DNA of 64,000 nt from Aurantimonas sp036549475 (GTDB taxonomy: Bacteria > Pseudomonadota > Alphaproteobacteria > Rhizobiales > Rhizobiaceae), in the NCBI RefSeq assembly GCF_036549475.1, contig NZ_JAZHLI010000002.1, positions 124,001-188,000 on the forward strand, read 5' to 3'. Made by a program: the position numbers and the translations under genes. Positions 9,021 through 16,507 of the stretch are shown here, one piece after another. Under the pieces are notes generated by a model that saw only the letters and a program-made list of their open reading frames with translations, made no database searches and was not told the DNA's origin. The first letter of the stretch is position 1, and each line of letters opens with the position of its first letter.

Positions 9021-9410
9021 ATGGCGAAGGGCATCGAGATCCGCGCGGCGCATTTTCCCGGCCGCGCGCCCATCGAGGCCTATGGCAATGGTGGCTTCCG
9101 CTTTGCCTCCATGTCGCATCGCGGCTCGATCCTGTGCCTGCCGTCGGGCATCTACGGCTGGGACGGCACGGCGGACGCGCCGTTTACCGGCGAGCGGCTC
9201 GGCATGGTGTTCGAGGAAGCCGAGGAGATCGGCTTCCTCCTGTTCGGAACGGGCAGGGACATCAGGCGGCTGCCGCCGGCGCTTGGCGACCGCATGCGCC
9301 AGGCCGGCATCGCCTGCGACCCGATGTCGACCGGTGCGGCAGTGCGGACATTCAACATCATGCTGTCCGAAGGGCGGCCGGTGGCCGCCGCCCTCGTCGC
9401 CGTCGACTGA
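9021..9410 (+). CDS. Mth938-like domain protein (NDUFAF3-type)
   Basis: A 129-residue cytosolic protein of the Mth938/DUF498 family. The pattern IYGWDG, the segment LLFGTGRDIRRLP and the ending RTFNIMLSEGRPVAAALVAVD are characteristic. The human relative NDUFAF3 assists respiratory complex I assembly. The start lies two bases after the secDF stop, so it is almost certainly cotranscribed with secDF, and the next gene is an NDUFAF6-like protein. A role in membrane-complex assembly is inferred; no enzymatic motif is visible. Confidence 0.9.
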   Translation: MAKGIEIRAAHFPGRAPIEAYGNGGFRFASMSHRGSILCLPSGIYGWDGTADAPFTGERLGMVFEEAEEIGFLLFGTGRDIRRLPPALGDRMRQAGIACDPMSTGAAVRTFNIMLSEGRPVAAALVAVD

Positions 9411-9537
9411 ACATCGTCTCGGCGAGCTCTGCGGTACGCTGACGCCCGGAACAGCCGTCGCCGAGCCTGCCACCCGACGCCATCTCCCATTGCGGGCAGT
9501 TGACCCGCGATCGCAGCCGAGGCTCTGACGGACGGCC

Positions 9538-10377
9538 ATGACGGATCTGAACGAGACCTATGCCGAGTGCCTGCGCCTGGTCGAGACGGCCGATCGCGAC
9601 AGGGCGATATCGCTGGCCTTCGTCCCGGCCGACAGACGCAATGCCATCGCCGCGCTCTACGCCTTCAACATCGAGACCGCGCGGGTGCGCGATTCGGTGA
9701 GCGAGCCGATGCCGGGCGAGATTCGCCTGCAATGGTGGCGCGACGCGCTGGCGGCGCCCGACCAGGGGGCTGCCGGGCATCCGGTGGCCGCGGCGCTGGC
9801 GGACACGATAGAACGGCATGAGCTGCCGCGCGCCGCCTTCGACCGGTTGCTGGAAGCGCGCATCTTCGATCTCTACGACGATCCCATGCCGTCCAGCGAG
9901 GCGCTGGAAGCCTATGCCGGCGAGACCGCGTCGACGCTGATCATGGTCGCAGCCATGGTGCTGTCCCGCGAGGAGGCCGAGACGCAGGCCGACGCGGCGG
10001 GGCATGCGGGTGTCGCGCAGACGATCGCCGGCGTCCTGCGGCTTCTGCCCCAGCACCGGGCGCGCCGACAGGTGTTCGTGCCGGCGGACATCCTTTCGGC
10101 CGCCGGATGCTCGGCCGAAGAGCTGATCCGCGGCGAACGCGAGCCGGCAGGCCGCGCCATCGCGGCGATGGCCGCCTTCGGCCGCCAGCACGTGGGAGCC
10201 TGGGCACCGGGGATCGGGACTATTCCAAAGGCGCTGCGCCCGGCATTCCTGCCCGCGGCCTTCGCGAGCCGCTACCTCGATCGCATCGCGCGCGATGGGG
10301 CTGCGACGCTGGACCGACCCGCGGAGATCGGGCCGCTGCGCAAGGCTTATATCGCCTGGCGGACCATGCGGCGCTGA
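9538..10377 (+). CDS. Squalene/phytoene synthase-fold protein, NDUFAF6-like
   Basis: A 279-residue member of the squalene/phytoene synthase superfamily. The first aspartate-rich motif of true synthases is replaced by ARVRDSVSEP and the second lies in a degenerate YAGETASTL region, so prenyl-transfer chemistry is unlikely. As I remember it, human NDUFAF6 (complex I assembly) shows the same pattern: AFN..., RDSVSE/KDSVSE, a Q-W/F-W segment, a GxAQ segment and RRxVFxPxDI. Here I see AFNIETARVRDSVSE, LQWWRDAL, GVAQTIAG and RRQVFVPADI. It follows the Mth938 gene after 127 bp. I call it an NDUFAF6-type assembly factor; membership of the fold is surer than function. Confidence 0.85.
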   Translation: MTDLNETYAECLRLVETADRDRAISLAFVPADRRNAIAALYAFNIETARVRDSVSEPMPGEIRLQWWRDALAAPDQGAAGHPVAAALADTIERHELPRAAFDRLLEARIFDLYDDPMPSSEALEAYAGETASTLIMVAAMVLSREEAETQADAAGHAGVAQTIAGVLRLLPQHRARRQVFVPADILSAAGCSAEELIRGEREPAGRAIAAMAAFGRQHVGAWAPGIGTIPKALRPAFLPAAFASRYLDRIARDGAATLDRPAEIGPLRKAYIAWRTMRR

Positions 10378-10483
10378 CGGCAGGGATCGACGGCCAAGGC
10401 CATCCGGGGTTACATCGCCTCCTGCCGATCAGGTGTCCGAGCCGCGATCAGACTTTCCCACCGATCCGAAAGCCGGCCGAGCG

Positions 10484-12283
10484 ATGGCACTGCGTACAAT
10501 GAGATCCGCTCCCCGCCATGTCGGGCATTTCTCCCGATCGCTGGCCGAGGGCGCCGGCATCGCGGCTGTCCGCTTTCCCCTTGCGACCCTGCTGATCCTT
10601 GCGATCGCGATTCTGTCCAATCTCGCCCTCCGCGGCGTCTATCCCGTTGCAGAGGATGATCTCGCCTGGCTGCTGGCGGCCTTCTACGGGGCGGCGGCGT
10701 CCTCGGTGGGCATGACGCTGGCAATGGAGGCGAGGGGAGCGTCTGCGACAGCGCGACACGGCGGTTCACTGCTCGTCGGCCTCGTCGTGGGGCTGGGTAT
10801 CTGGTTCGGCCCGAGCCTGTCGGTGTTTCCCCCGCCGCTGATCGCAGCCGCGACATTCGCCGTGCCGCTGGCCGGTTTCGTCGGCCTGCGCGATTCGGAG
10901 CGGTTCTGGGTCTTCACCTTCTGGACGGGGATCGGCGCGAGCCTGGCCTTCGTGTCCGTGCTGCTTTTCGTCCTCGGCCTGTCGGCGATCCTGGAAATGA
11001 TCCGCTACCTCTTCGACGTCGGCCTGCCGAGCGACGCCTATGAGCACATCTTTGCCACCGCCTTCGCGCTGGTGGGGCCGCTCTTTGCCCTTGGGCGCAT
11101 TCCTCGCAGCTTCGACGAGACGATGCCAACGGGCCCTGACGAACGGCTGGTGTCCGGCTTGCGCATCCTGTTCGATTGGGTCGCGGTGCCGCTGGTTCTG
11201 GCCACCGCGCTGGTTCTGCACCTGTACGCCGCGAAGATCCTCGTCACCGGCGAGGTGCCGAAGGGCGAGATCGGCTGGATCGTCACCTTCTTCGCATTGT
11301 TCGTGCTGACGCTGCGCATCGCCGTCGATCCCTTCCGCTCCGGCGCGGCGGCGGCCACACGGCTGTTCACGCGCTTCTTTGCCTTCGCCATCCTCGTGCC
11401 GCTGGCGCTGCTGGCCTATGCCATCTGGCTGCGGATCGGGGCGCAGGGCTTCACGCTCGAACGCTATTACCTGCTTCTGGGCGCGCTGGCGGCGGCGCTG
11501 GTCGTGGCGCTGCAGCTTCCGCGGCCGACCCGCGGCGACCTGCGCTGGATGGCCGCCGTGCCGATCCTGCTTCTCGCAGTCTCCGCCTTCGGCCCATGGG
11601 GTGCCTACGACACGGTCGGCCGCAGCCAGGCAGGGCGCATCATCGACCGGTTCGTGGAAGACGGGGCGGGCGGCCGCCGGCTGACCGGCGCGGACCGGCT
11701 GGAGCGTTACGCGGCCGAATTGCGCTCGCGTCTTTATGTGCTCGACGAGGTGGACCAGCTCGACCGCCTGGCGGGGCTGCTGCCGTCCGACATTTTGGAA
11801 GACAACACTGCGGACCGGCTCTCACGGATCTTCGCTGCGCTGGAGCTCTCCGGGCCGGTCGGCGTGCAGGAACTGCGCAGCTTCACGGCCAATGCGCCGA
11901 CCACCCTCGACATGGCCGGCTTCGACCGCATCATTCTCGAGCGTGCCGTGGGTGCGGCCGAACCGGCGGTTTCCGACGATCGGCCGCTTACGGCGGATCA
12001 GCCGGCGCTGCGTCTCGAGGGCGGTGATCTGCTGCTGCGAATCGGCGCCGCCGAAGACCGATTCGACCTGGGCGGGGCGGTCGATGCCTTGCCCGAGACG
12101 GTGTTCTCGACGCTGCCGGACCAATTGCCAATGCAGATCGTGGACCTGACAGGCGCGAATGGACGGACGGTGCGGCTCGCCCTGCGCCAGATCGTGCGTG
12201 ATCGGGCCGACGGCACGATCCTGTCAACGCTCATGAGCGTCTCTTACCGCACCGCGGAATGGCAGGAGCGCCCGGGCGGGTAA
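10484..12283 (+). CDS. DUF4153 family polytopic membrane protein
   Basis: A 599-residue inner-membrane protein with about 12 hydrophobic segments in the N-terminal two thirds, followed by a soluble, more acidic C-terminal region (from about residue 390). The conserved stretch LFDWVAVPLVLATALVLHLY and the later YAIWLRIGAQGFTLERYY match the DUF4153 family, whose function is unknown. Start chosen at ATG 10484; the ribosome-binding site is weak, and an alternative ATG is at 10499. It is followed by convergent trmFO. Confidence 0.75.
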   Translation: MALRTMRSAPRHVGHFSRSLAEGAGIAAVRFPLATLLILAIAILSNLALRGVYPVAEDDLAWLLAAFYGAAASSVGMTLAMEARGASATARHGGSLLVGLVVGLGIWFGPSLSVFPPPLIAAATFAVPLAGFVGLRDSERFWVFTFWTGIGASLAFVSVLLFVLGLSAILEMIRYLFDVGLPSDAYEHIFATAFALVGPLFALGRIPRSFDETMPTGPDERLVSGLRILFDWVAVPLVLATALVLHLYAAKILVTGEVPKGEIGWIVTFFALFVLTLRIAVDPFRSGAAAATRLFTRFFAFAILVPLALLAYAIWLRIGAQGFTLERYYLLLGALAAALVVALQLPRPTRGDLRWMAAVPILLLAVSAFGPWGAYDTVGRSQAGRIIDRFVEDGAGGRRLTGADRLERYAAELRSRLYVLDEVDQLDRLAGLLPSDILEDNTADRLSRIFAALELSGPVGVQELRSFTANAPTTLDMAGFDRIILERAVGAAEPAVSDDRPLTADQPALRLEGGDLLLRIGAAEDRFDLGGAVDALPETVFSTLPDQLPMQIVDLTGANGRTVRLALRQIVRDRADGTILSTLMSVSYRTAEWQERPGG

Positions 12284-12294
12284 GCCCGCATCCG

Positions 12295-12321
12295 AGCGCC
12301 CGGCGCAGCCCGGCGGGCGCT
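12295..12321. terminator. Inverted repeat between convergent genes, weak terminator candidate
   Basis: AGCGCCCG (12295-12302) pairs with CGGGCGCT (12314-12321). It sits just after the DUF4153 stop and touches the trmFO stop. No U-run follows on either strand, so termination is only a guess. Confidence 0.35.
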
Positions 12322-13741
12322 ACTCCGCCGCTTCGGCGATCGCCGGACGGCCGAGCCAGGTGGCAAAGTCGGCGAGCGCACGCGCCGATAGCGCCTTCTT
12401 CTTGGCGATCGCCTTGTCCTTGCCGCGGAAGCGCGTGACGCCTTCCGGCCGCTGGATGGCGCCCGGTTCGAGCGGCGGGAACAGGCCGAAATTGATGTTC
12501 ATCGGCTGGAAGGACCGCTTGCCGCTCTCTTCCTCATGGGCGAGATGGCCACCGGTGATATGCGCAGCCAGGGCGCCCATGGCCGTCGTCTGCGGCGGCG
12601 GTGCCGCCGCTTCGCCCAGACGCTCGGCGGCGGCGAAGCGGCCGGTCATCAGCCCGACCGCAGCCGATTCCACATAGCCCTCGCAGCCGGTGATCTGCCC
12701 GGCGAATCGGATATGCGGCCGGACCTTCAGCCGCAGCGTCGAATCGAGCAGCGTCGGCGAGTTGAGATAGGTGTTGCGATGCAGGCCGCCGAGCCGGGCG
12801 AACTCGGCGTTCTCGAGGCCCGGGATCATTCGCAGCACGGCTGCCTGGGCGCCGTATTTCAGCTTCGTCTGGAAACCGACAATGTTGTAGAGCGTGCCCA
12901 GGGCGTTGTCCTGGCGCAGCTGCACGACGGCATAGGCCTTCACGTCCGGCTGGTGGGCGTTGGTCAGGCCCATCGGCTTCATCGGGCCGTGGCGCAGCGT
13001 CTCGGGCCCGCGCTCGGCCATGATCTCGATCGGCAGGCAGCCGTCGAAATAGGGCGTGCCCTCCCATTCCTTGAACTCGGCGCGATCGCCTTCGACGAGG
13101 GCGGCGACGAAGCGCTCGTAGGTATCCTTGTCGAGGGGGCAGTTGATGTAGTCCTTGCCCGTCCCGCCGGGGCCGACCTTGTCGTAGCGCGACTGGAACC
13201 AGGCCTTGTCCATGTCGATGGAATCGAAATGGACAATGGGCGCGATGGCGTCGAAGAAGGCGAGAGCGTCGGTGCCGGTCGCCGCGCTGATCGACTCGGC
13301 GAGCGCGGGGGCAGTCAGCGGCCCCGTCGCGACGATGCTGGGCCCCCATTCCTGGGGCGGCAGGCCCTCGACCTCGCCGCGTTCGACCGTGATCAGCGGA
13401 TGGCCTGCAATCGCCTGCGAGACCGCGCCGGCAAAGCCCTCGCGATCGACCGCGAGCGCGCTTCCGGCCGGAACCTGGTGGGCATCGGCGCAGCGCATGA
13501 TCAGCGAATTGGCGAGCCGCATCTCGGCATGGAGGACGCCGACGGCATTGCTTTCACTGTCGTCCGAGCGGAACGAGTTGGAGCAGACGAGTTCGGCGAG
13601 CTGGTCGGTCTTGTGGGCCTCGGTTCCGCGCCCGGGCCGCATCTCGTGCAGCACCACGGGCAGCCCACGCTCGGCGATCTGCCAGGCGGCTTCTGAACCG
13701 GCGAGCCCGCCGCCGACGACATGAATGGGGTGTTTCGACAT
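12320..13741 (-). CDS. trmFO: Methylenetetrahydrofolate-tRNA-(uracil-5-)-methyltransferase TrmFO
   Basis: Folate/FAD-dependent enzyme that makes 5-methyluridine at position 54 of tRNA. The 473-residue protein starts with the FAD-binding motif VVGGGLAGSEAAW, has the family block LVCSNSFRSDD with the conserved cysteine, and later FAGQITGCEGYVESAAVGL, shared with the related GidA/MnmG fold. Most proteobacteria outside the alpha class use SAM-dependent TrmA instead. The gene is monocistronic, transcribed towards the DUF4153 gene, and downstream of the DUF1127/small-RNA locus on the same strand. Confidence 0.96.
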   Translation of the reverse strand: MSKHPIHVVGGGLAGSEAAWQIAERGLPVVLHEMRPGRGTEAHKTDQLAELVCSNSFRSDDSESNAVGVLHAEMRLANSLIMRCADAHQVPAGSALAVDREGFAGAVSQAIAGHPLITVERGEVEGLPPQEWGPSIVATGPLTAPALAESISAATGTDALAFFDAIAPIVHFDSIDMDKAWFQSRYDKVGPGGTGKDYINCPLDKDTYERFVAALVEGDRAEFKEWEGTPYFDGCLPIEIMAERGPETLRHGPMKPMGLTNAHQPDVKAYAVVQLRQDNALGTLYNIVGFQTKLKYGAQAAVLRMIPGLENAEFARLGGLHRNTYLNSPTLLDSTLRLKVRPHIRFAGQITGCEGYVESAAVGLMTGRFAAAERLGEAAAPPPQTTAMGALAAHITGGHLAHEEESGKRSFQPMNINFGLFPPLEPGAIQRPEGVTRFRGKDKAIAKKKALSARALADFATWLGRPAIAEAAE

Positions 13742-13840
13742 GGACCGAATCTAGCAGCGGCATGCGGCGATCGAAAGGCCCCACAGCCGAGGCGCGGCGA
13801 TCTGCGTGCCCGCCGGAAGATTTTCCGGCCCCAAACGACA

Positions 13841-13945
13841 ACACCCGCCGGGGGGAGGACCCGACGGGTGTCGCATTGGGACCCGCGCTGGGAGGAGGAT
13901 GCGCAGGTCGTATCCGCTTCAGGCCCGGGAGGAGGTGGACCCTAC
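13841..13945 (-). ncRNA. Small RNA unit 3, cuckoo/CcsR-type anti-SD RNA
   Basis: Last unit. Hairpins (plus coordinates) are 13921-13943 (imperfect), 13880-13909 (GACC/GGTC and GCGC/GCGC around one mismatch) and 13841-13871 (7-bp plus 4-bp stem). After the last stem the minus strand reads TTGTCGTTT, a moderately U-rich stretch that could end transcription; a second hairpin (13813-13828, CCGGAA/TTCCGG) follows closely. Confidence 0.75.
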
Positions 13946-13965
13946 GCGAAACCGGGGTGCTCTGA

Positions 13966-14070
13966 TCGCCCGACGGGGGGAGGACCCGACGGGCGACTGA
14001 GAGATGCCCGCGCTGGGAGGAGGATGCGCAGGCACTTTTTCCGCCTCGGGCCTGGGAGGAGGAGTGGCCC
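13966..14070 (-). ncRNA. Small RNA unit 2, cuckoo/CcsR-type anti-SD RNA
   Basis: Second unit. Hairpins (plus coordinates) are 14048-14070 (GGGCC/GGCCC), 14005-14034 (TGCC and GCGC helices around one mismatch) and 13966-13996 (7-bp outer stem plus 4-bp inner stem around the 7-base loop). Loop sequences match those of unit 1 although the stems differ, which supports a conserved RNA. Confidence 0.8.
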
Positions 14071-14095
14071 TTGGCGAAGCTCTGTTATTTCGTGG

Positions 14096-14197
14096 CGCCC
14101 GCCGGGGGGAGGACCCGGCGGGCGACTAACTGAGATCTGCCTGGGAGGAGGAGTGGCAGATCTCGATCCGCTTGGGTCCTGGGAGGAGGACGGACCC
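14096..14197 (-). ncRNA. Small RNA unit 1, cuckoo/CcsR-type anti-SD RNA
   Basis: First unit after the DUF1127 stop on the minus strand. Hairpins (plus coordinates) are 14174-14197 (6-bp stem), 14132-14164 (perfect 10-bp stem GAGATCTGCC) and 14096-14124 (perfect 11-bp stem). All loops present TCCTCC on the minus strand, complementary to AGGAGG. In Rhodobacter the CcsR small RNAs lie downstream of a DUF1127 gene and are cut from the same transcript; the same layout here suggests processing of one DUF1127-sRNA precursor. Confidence 0.8.
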
Positions 14198-14223
14198 TTG
14201 CGAAAGGCTTGGTGCGCCGGCTG

Positions 14224-14367
14224 TCAGCCGATGGCGCGGCGCGCGACCAGATTGATGTCGCTGCGGGCGATGCCCAGATCGGCGAGTTCGCGCTGCGACA
14301 GACGGCTCAGTTCGTTGACGGTATCGCGGTAGCGGCGCCAGTTGTTGTAGGAGCGGACCAGGTTCAT
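14224..14367 (-). CDS. DUF1127 small protein
   Basis: A 47-residue arginine-rich protein of the DUF1127 family: MNLVRSYNNWRRYRD, then LSQRELADLGIARSDI, the typical family core. It is basic and has no transmembrane segment. CAGGATAG lies 4-10 bases before the start. Small DUF1127 proteins have been linked to RNA turnover in Rhodobacter and to phosphate/carbon responses in Agrobacterium. The stop is 26 bp before the first anti-SD hairpin, so gene and small RNAs probably share one transcript. A longer in-frame start would run through non-conserved sequence and is rejected. Confidence 0.9.
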   Translation of the reverse strand: MNLVRSYNNWRRYRDTVNELSRLSQRELADLGIARSDINLVARRAIG

Positions 14368-14736
14368 CGGACTATCCTGCGGGTCACTTAAATCGATTGA
14401 AGCGGCGGGGTGTTTCGTGTCTGCGTCGCTTCGATGATTGGAAGTTAGGCGGCCGGGCAGGCAGCCGGTAGAGCCTTCGTTGCATGGCAGCCTTGCGATT
14501 TGTGCAACGCAACACGCCGCCGCGCGCCACGATGCGTGGCGGATCCGCGCCGACGGGGGTGGGTGCGTCGCGGCAGGATCGTCCGGTCGTTCGGCACCCA
14601 ATCGACGGAAATGGCGCAATCGTCGGCGAAAAAGCCATGCAATCATGCCGATTGCGCCCCATATAGGCCTTTCGTGGCCGCTAGGCCGGTGATATAGAGG
14701 CGCGCGCCTCGCGTCGCCCACCGTACGGCGCTTCAT
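14368..14736. other. Intergenic region upstream of the DUF1127/sRNA locus and tRNA-Leu
   Basis: No credible gene. It must hold the minus-strand promoter for DUF1127 and the small RNAs and the plus-strand promoter for tRNA-Leu. The only structure seen is an inverted repeat CGTTGCA (14478-14484) / TGCAACG (14503-14509), about 110-140 bp before the DUF1127 start. I could not recognise a confident sigma-32-type promoter. Confidence 0.5.
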
Positions 14737-14821
14737 GCGGGTGTGGCGGAATTGGCAGACGCACTTGGTTTAGGTCCAAGCGCCGAGAGGCATGGGGGTT
14801 CAAGTCCCTCCACCCGCACCA
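14737..14821 (+). tRNA. tRNA-Leu (anticodon UAG)
   Basis: 85 nt including an encoded CCA. The acceptor stem GCGGGTG pairs with CACCCGC; anticodon stem CTTGG/CCAAG has loop TTTAGGT, giving anticodon TAG at 14771-14773 (reads CUA). A variable arm (GCCGAGAGGC) typical of class II tRNAs and T-loop TTCAAGT are visible. Confidence 0.97.
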
Positions 14822-14899
14822 GGCGGCCGCTTTCACGGAATTCATCTCGGGTCGGCCTGAATGATCGGTCGGTTCGAGCACATCAAGAAGGTATCCAGA

Positions 14900-16264
14900 A
14901 TGCAGGTAACGGAAACCAAGGCCGAGGGCCTGAAGCGCGAGATCGAGATCGTCGTGCCGGCCTCGGATCTTGAAGCGCGGCTCCAGACGCGGCTCTACGA
15001 AGCCAAGGACCGGGTGCAGCTGAAAGGTTTCCGGCCGGGCAAGGTGCCGGTTGGCCATCTGCGCAAGATGTACGGCAAGTCGCTGATGGCGGAGATCGTC
15101 AACGAGATCCTGACCGAGACCCCCCGCAATGTCATCGCCGAGCGCAACGAGCGTTCCGCCATGCAGCCCGAGATCGGCATGTCCGAGGACGAGGGCGAGG
15201 CCGAGAAGGTGCTGAGCGGCGGGGCGGACTTCAAGTTCACCCTCAGCTACGAGACGCTGCCCTCCTTCGAGATCAAGGGCACCGACGGCATCAAGATCGA
15301 ACGCCCGATCGTCGAGGTAGCCGACGAGGAGATCGACGAGCAGGTGAAGCGTATCGCCGAGAACGCCCGGACCTACGCTGCCAAGAATGGCGCGGCGGCC
15401 GAGGGTGATCGGGTCACCATGGACTTTGTGGGCAAGGTCGACGGCGAGCCCTTCGAGGGCGGCGCGGCGACCGATTCCAATCTCGTGATCGGCTCCAAGC
15501 AGTTCATTCCCGGCTTCGAGGACCAGCTGGTCGGCGTGAAGGCCGGCGACCAGAAGACCGTCGAGCTGACCTTCCCCGAGGATTACGGTGCAGCGCATCT
15601 GGCCGGCAAGGCGGCGACCTTCGACGTCACCATCAAGGAAGTCGCGGCTCCCGAGGAGACCGCGATCGACGACGAGTTCGCTACCAAGCTCGGTGTCGAA
15701 TCGCTCGATCGCCTGAAGACCGTCGTACGCGAACAGATCGAGAGCCAGTACGGCCAGGCGACGCGCCAGAAGGTCAAGCGCCAGCTCCTCGACGCCCTCG
15801 ACGAAGCCTATGATTTCGACCTGCCGGAGAAGCTGGTCGAGGCCGAGTTCACCAACATCTGGAACCAGGTGCAGAGCGAACTGACCAACAGCGGCAAGAG
15901 CTTCGAGGACGAGGACACGACCGAGGAGAAGGCGCGCGCCGAATATCGCCGCCTTGCCGAGCGTCGGGTTCGTCTCGGCCTCGTCCTGTCGGAGATCGGC
16001 GAGAACGCCGGCGTGCAGATTACCGACGAGGAGCTGCAGCGCGCCATGTTCGAGCAGCTGCGCCGCTATCCGGGCCAGGAAAAGGAAGTCTACGAGTACT
16101 TCCAGAAGAATCCGGACGCCGTCGCCAGCCTGCGCGCGCCGCTCTACGAGGAGAAGGTCGTCGACCATCTCCTGAGCGAGGTGGACGTGACCGACAAGAC
16201 CGTCAGCAAGGAAGAGCTGATGGCCGAGGACGAAGACGACAAGGATGCCGCGCTCGCCTCGTAA
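14900..16264 (+). CDS. tig: Trigger factor
   Basis: Ribosome-associated chaperone and peptidyl-prolyl isomerase; 454 residues. The N-terminal ribosome-binding signature is FRPGKVP (about residues 44-50), the FKBP-like domain (about 155-245, GDRVTMDFVGKVDGEPFEGG) follows, and the rest is the helical C-terminal chaperone body. Start at 14900 has AAGAAGG nine bases upstream. It lies behind tRNA-Leu and two genes ahead of clpP-clpX-lon; in most bacteria tig is directly next to clpP, whereas here an MscS channel gene intervenes. Confidence 0.97.
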   Translation: MQVTETKAEGLKREIEIVVPASDLEARLQTRLYEAKDRVQLKGFRPGKVPVGHLRKMYGKSLMAEIVNEILTETPRNVIAERNERSAMQPEIGMSEDEGEAEKVLSGGADFKFTLSYETLPSFEIKGTDGIKIERPIVEVADEEIDEQVKRIAENARTYAAKNGAAAEGDRVTMDFVGKVDGEPFEGGAATDSNLVIGSKQFIPGFEDQLVGVKAGDQKTVELTFPEDYGAAHLAGKAATFDVTIKEVAAPEETAIDDEFATKLGVESLDRLKTVVREQIESQYGQATRQKVKRQLLDALDEAYDFDLPEKLVEAEFTNIWNQVQSELTNSGKSFEDEDTTEEKARAEYRRLAERRVRLGLVLSEIGENAGVQITDEELQRAMFEQLRRYPGQEKEVYEYFQKNPDAVASLRAPLYEEKVVDHLLSEVDVTDKTVSKEELMAEDEDDKDAALAS

Positions 16265-16302
16265 GGCGCAGCGTCGCCGTGACGTTCGTCACCACGCAAT
16301 CT

Positions 16303-16334
16303 GCGAAAGGGCCGACGCGAGTCGGCCCTTTCGC
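16303..16334. terminator. Terminator after tig
   Basis: Perfect 14-bp stem (16303-16316 with 16321-16334) with a GCGA loop; the 3' arm contains CCCTTTCGC. Strong hairpin, short U-run inside the stem. Confidence 0.75.
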
Positions 16335-16507
16335 TTATGTGGCCGCAGGAGCGGGGTTTCGTCCCGCCCAAGTCTGGTCAAAGCTCTCGCCGACAGAGAC
16401 GGGCCGCCGCGCGGACGCCTCGCGTCGGCATCTCGCCAGCAGCCGGTCCGTCGGCGCGGCTGGCGCGCCATCATCCGGCCCGACCACAGAACAGGCATAA
16501 CCCCGGC

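Larger units (their letters stand above)
13841..14197 (-). repeat. Tandem array of nine hairpins with anti-Shine-Dalgarno loops
   Basis: Three units recur with a period of about 125-129 bp. Each has three hairpins whose stems differ but whose loops are conserved. Read on the minus strand, the loops are TCCTCCC (three copies at 13853-13859, 13978-13984, 14107-14113) or forms of TCCTCCTCCCA, one reading CTCCTCCC. Compensating stem changes are visible: CGCCCGCCGGG pairs perfectly at 14096-14106/14114-14124, while the equivalent stem at 13841-13847/13865-13871 is ACACCCG. Each unit is preceded by a TTCGC-containing linker. Stem covariation with fixed loops indicates RNA, not protein or CRISPR. 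Confidence 0.85.

Noticed and set aside
9538..10377. Active phytoene or squalene synthase
   Set aside because: Both aspartate-rich metal-binding motifs are degraded and no carotenoid or hopanoid genes are nearby.
12536..13696. 386-codon plus-strand frame opposite trmFO
   Set aside because: Third-position GC shadow; trmFO is unambiguous on the other strand.
13841..14197. CRISPR-like or protein-coding repeat array
   Set aside because: Conserved elements are hairpin loops with covarying stems, spacing is irregular, and there are no unique spacers or cas genes; plus-strand frames across it are low-complexity.
13841..14197. CsrA/RsmA-sponge RNA read from the plus strand (GGA motifs in loops)
   Set aside because: GGGAGGA in loops would fit a Csr sponge, but the DUF1127 gene and unit order fit minus-strand anti-SD RNAs better. 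Strand-specific RNA data could reopen this.
14681..16168. Long minus-strand frame opposite tig and tRNA-Leu
   Set aside because: GC-rich shadow of tig; its end contains the well-known spurious peptide from translating tRNA-Leu antisense.
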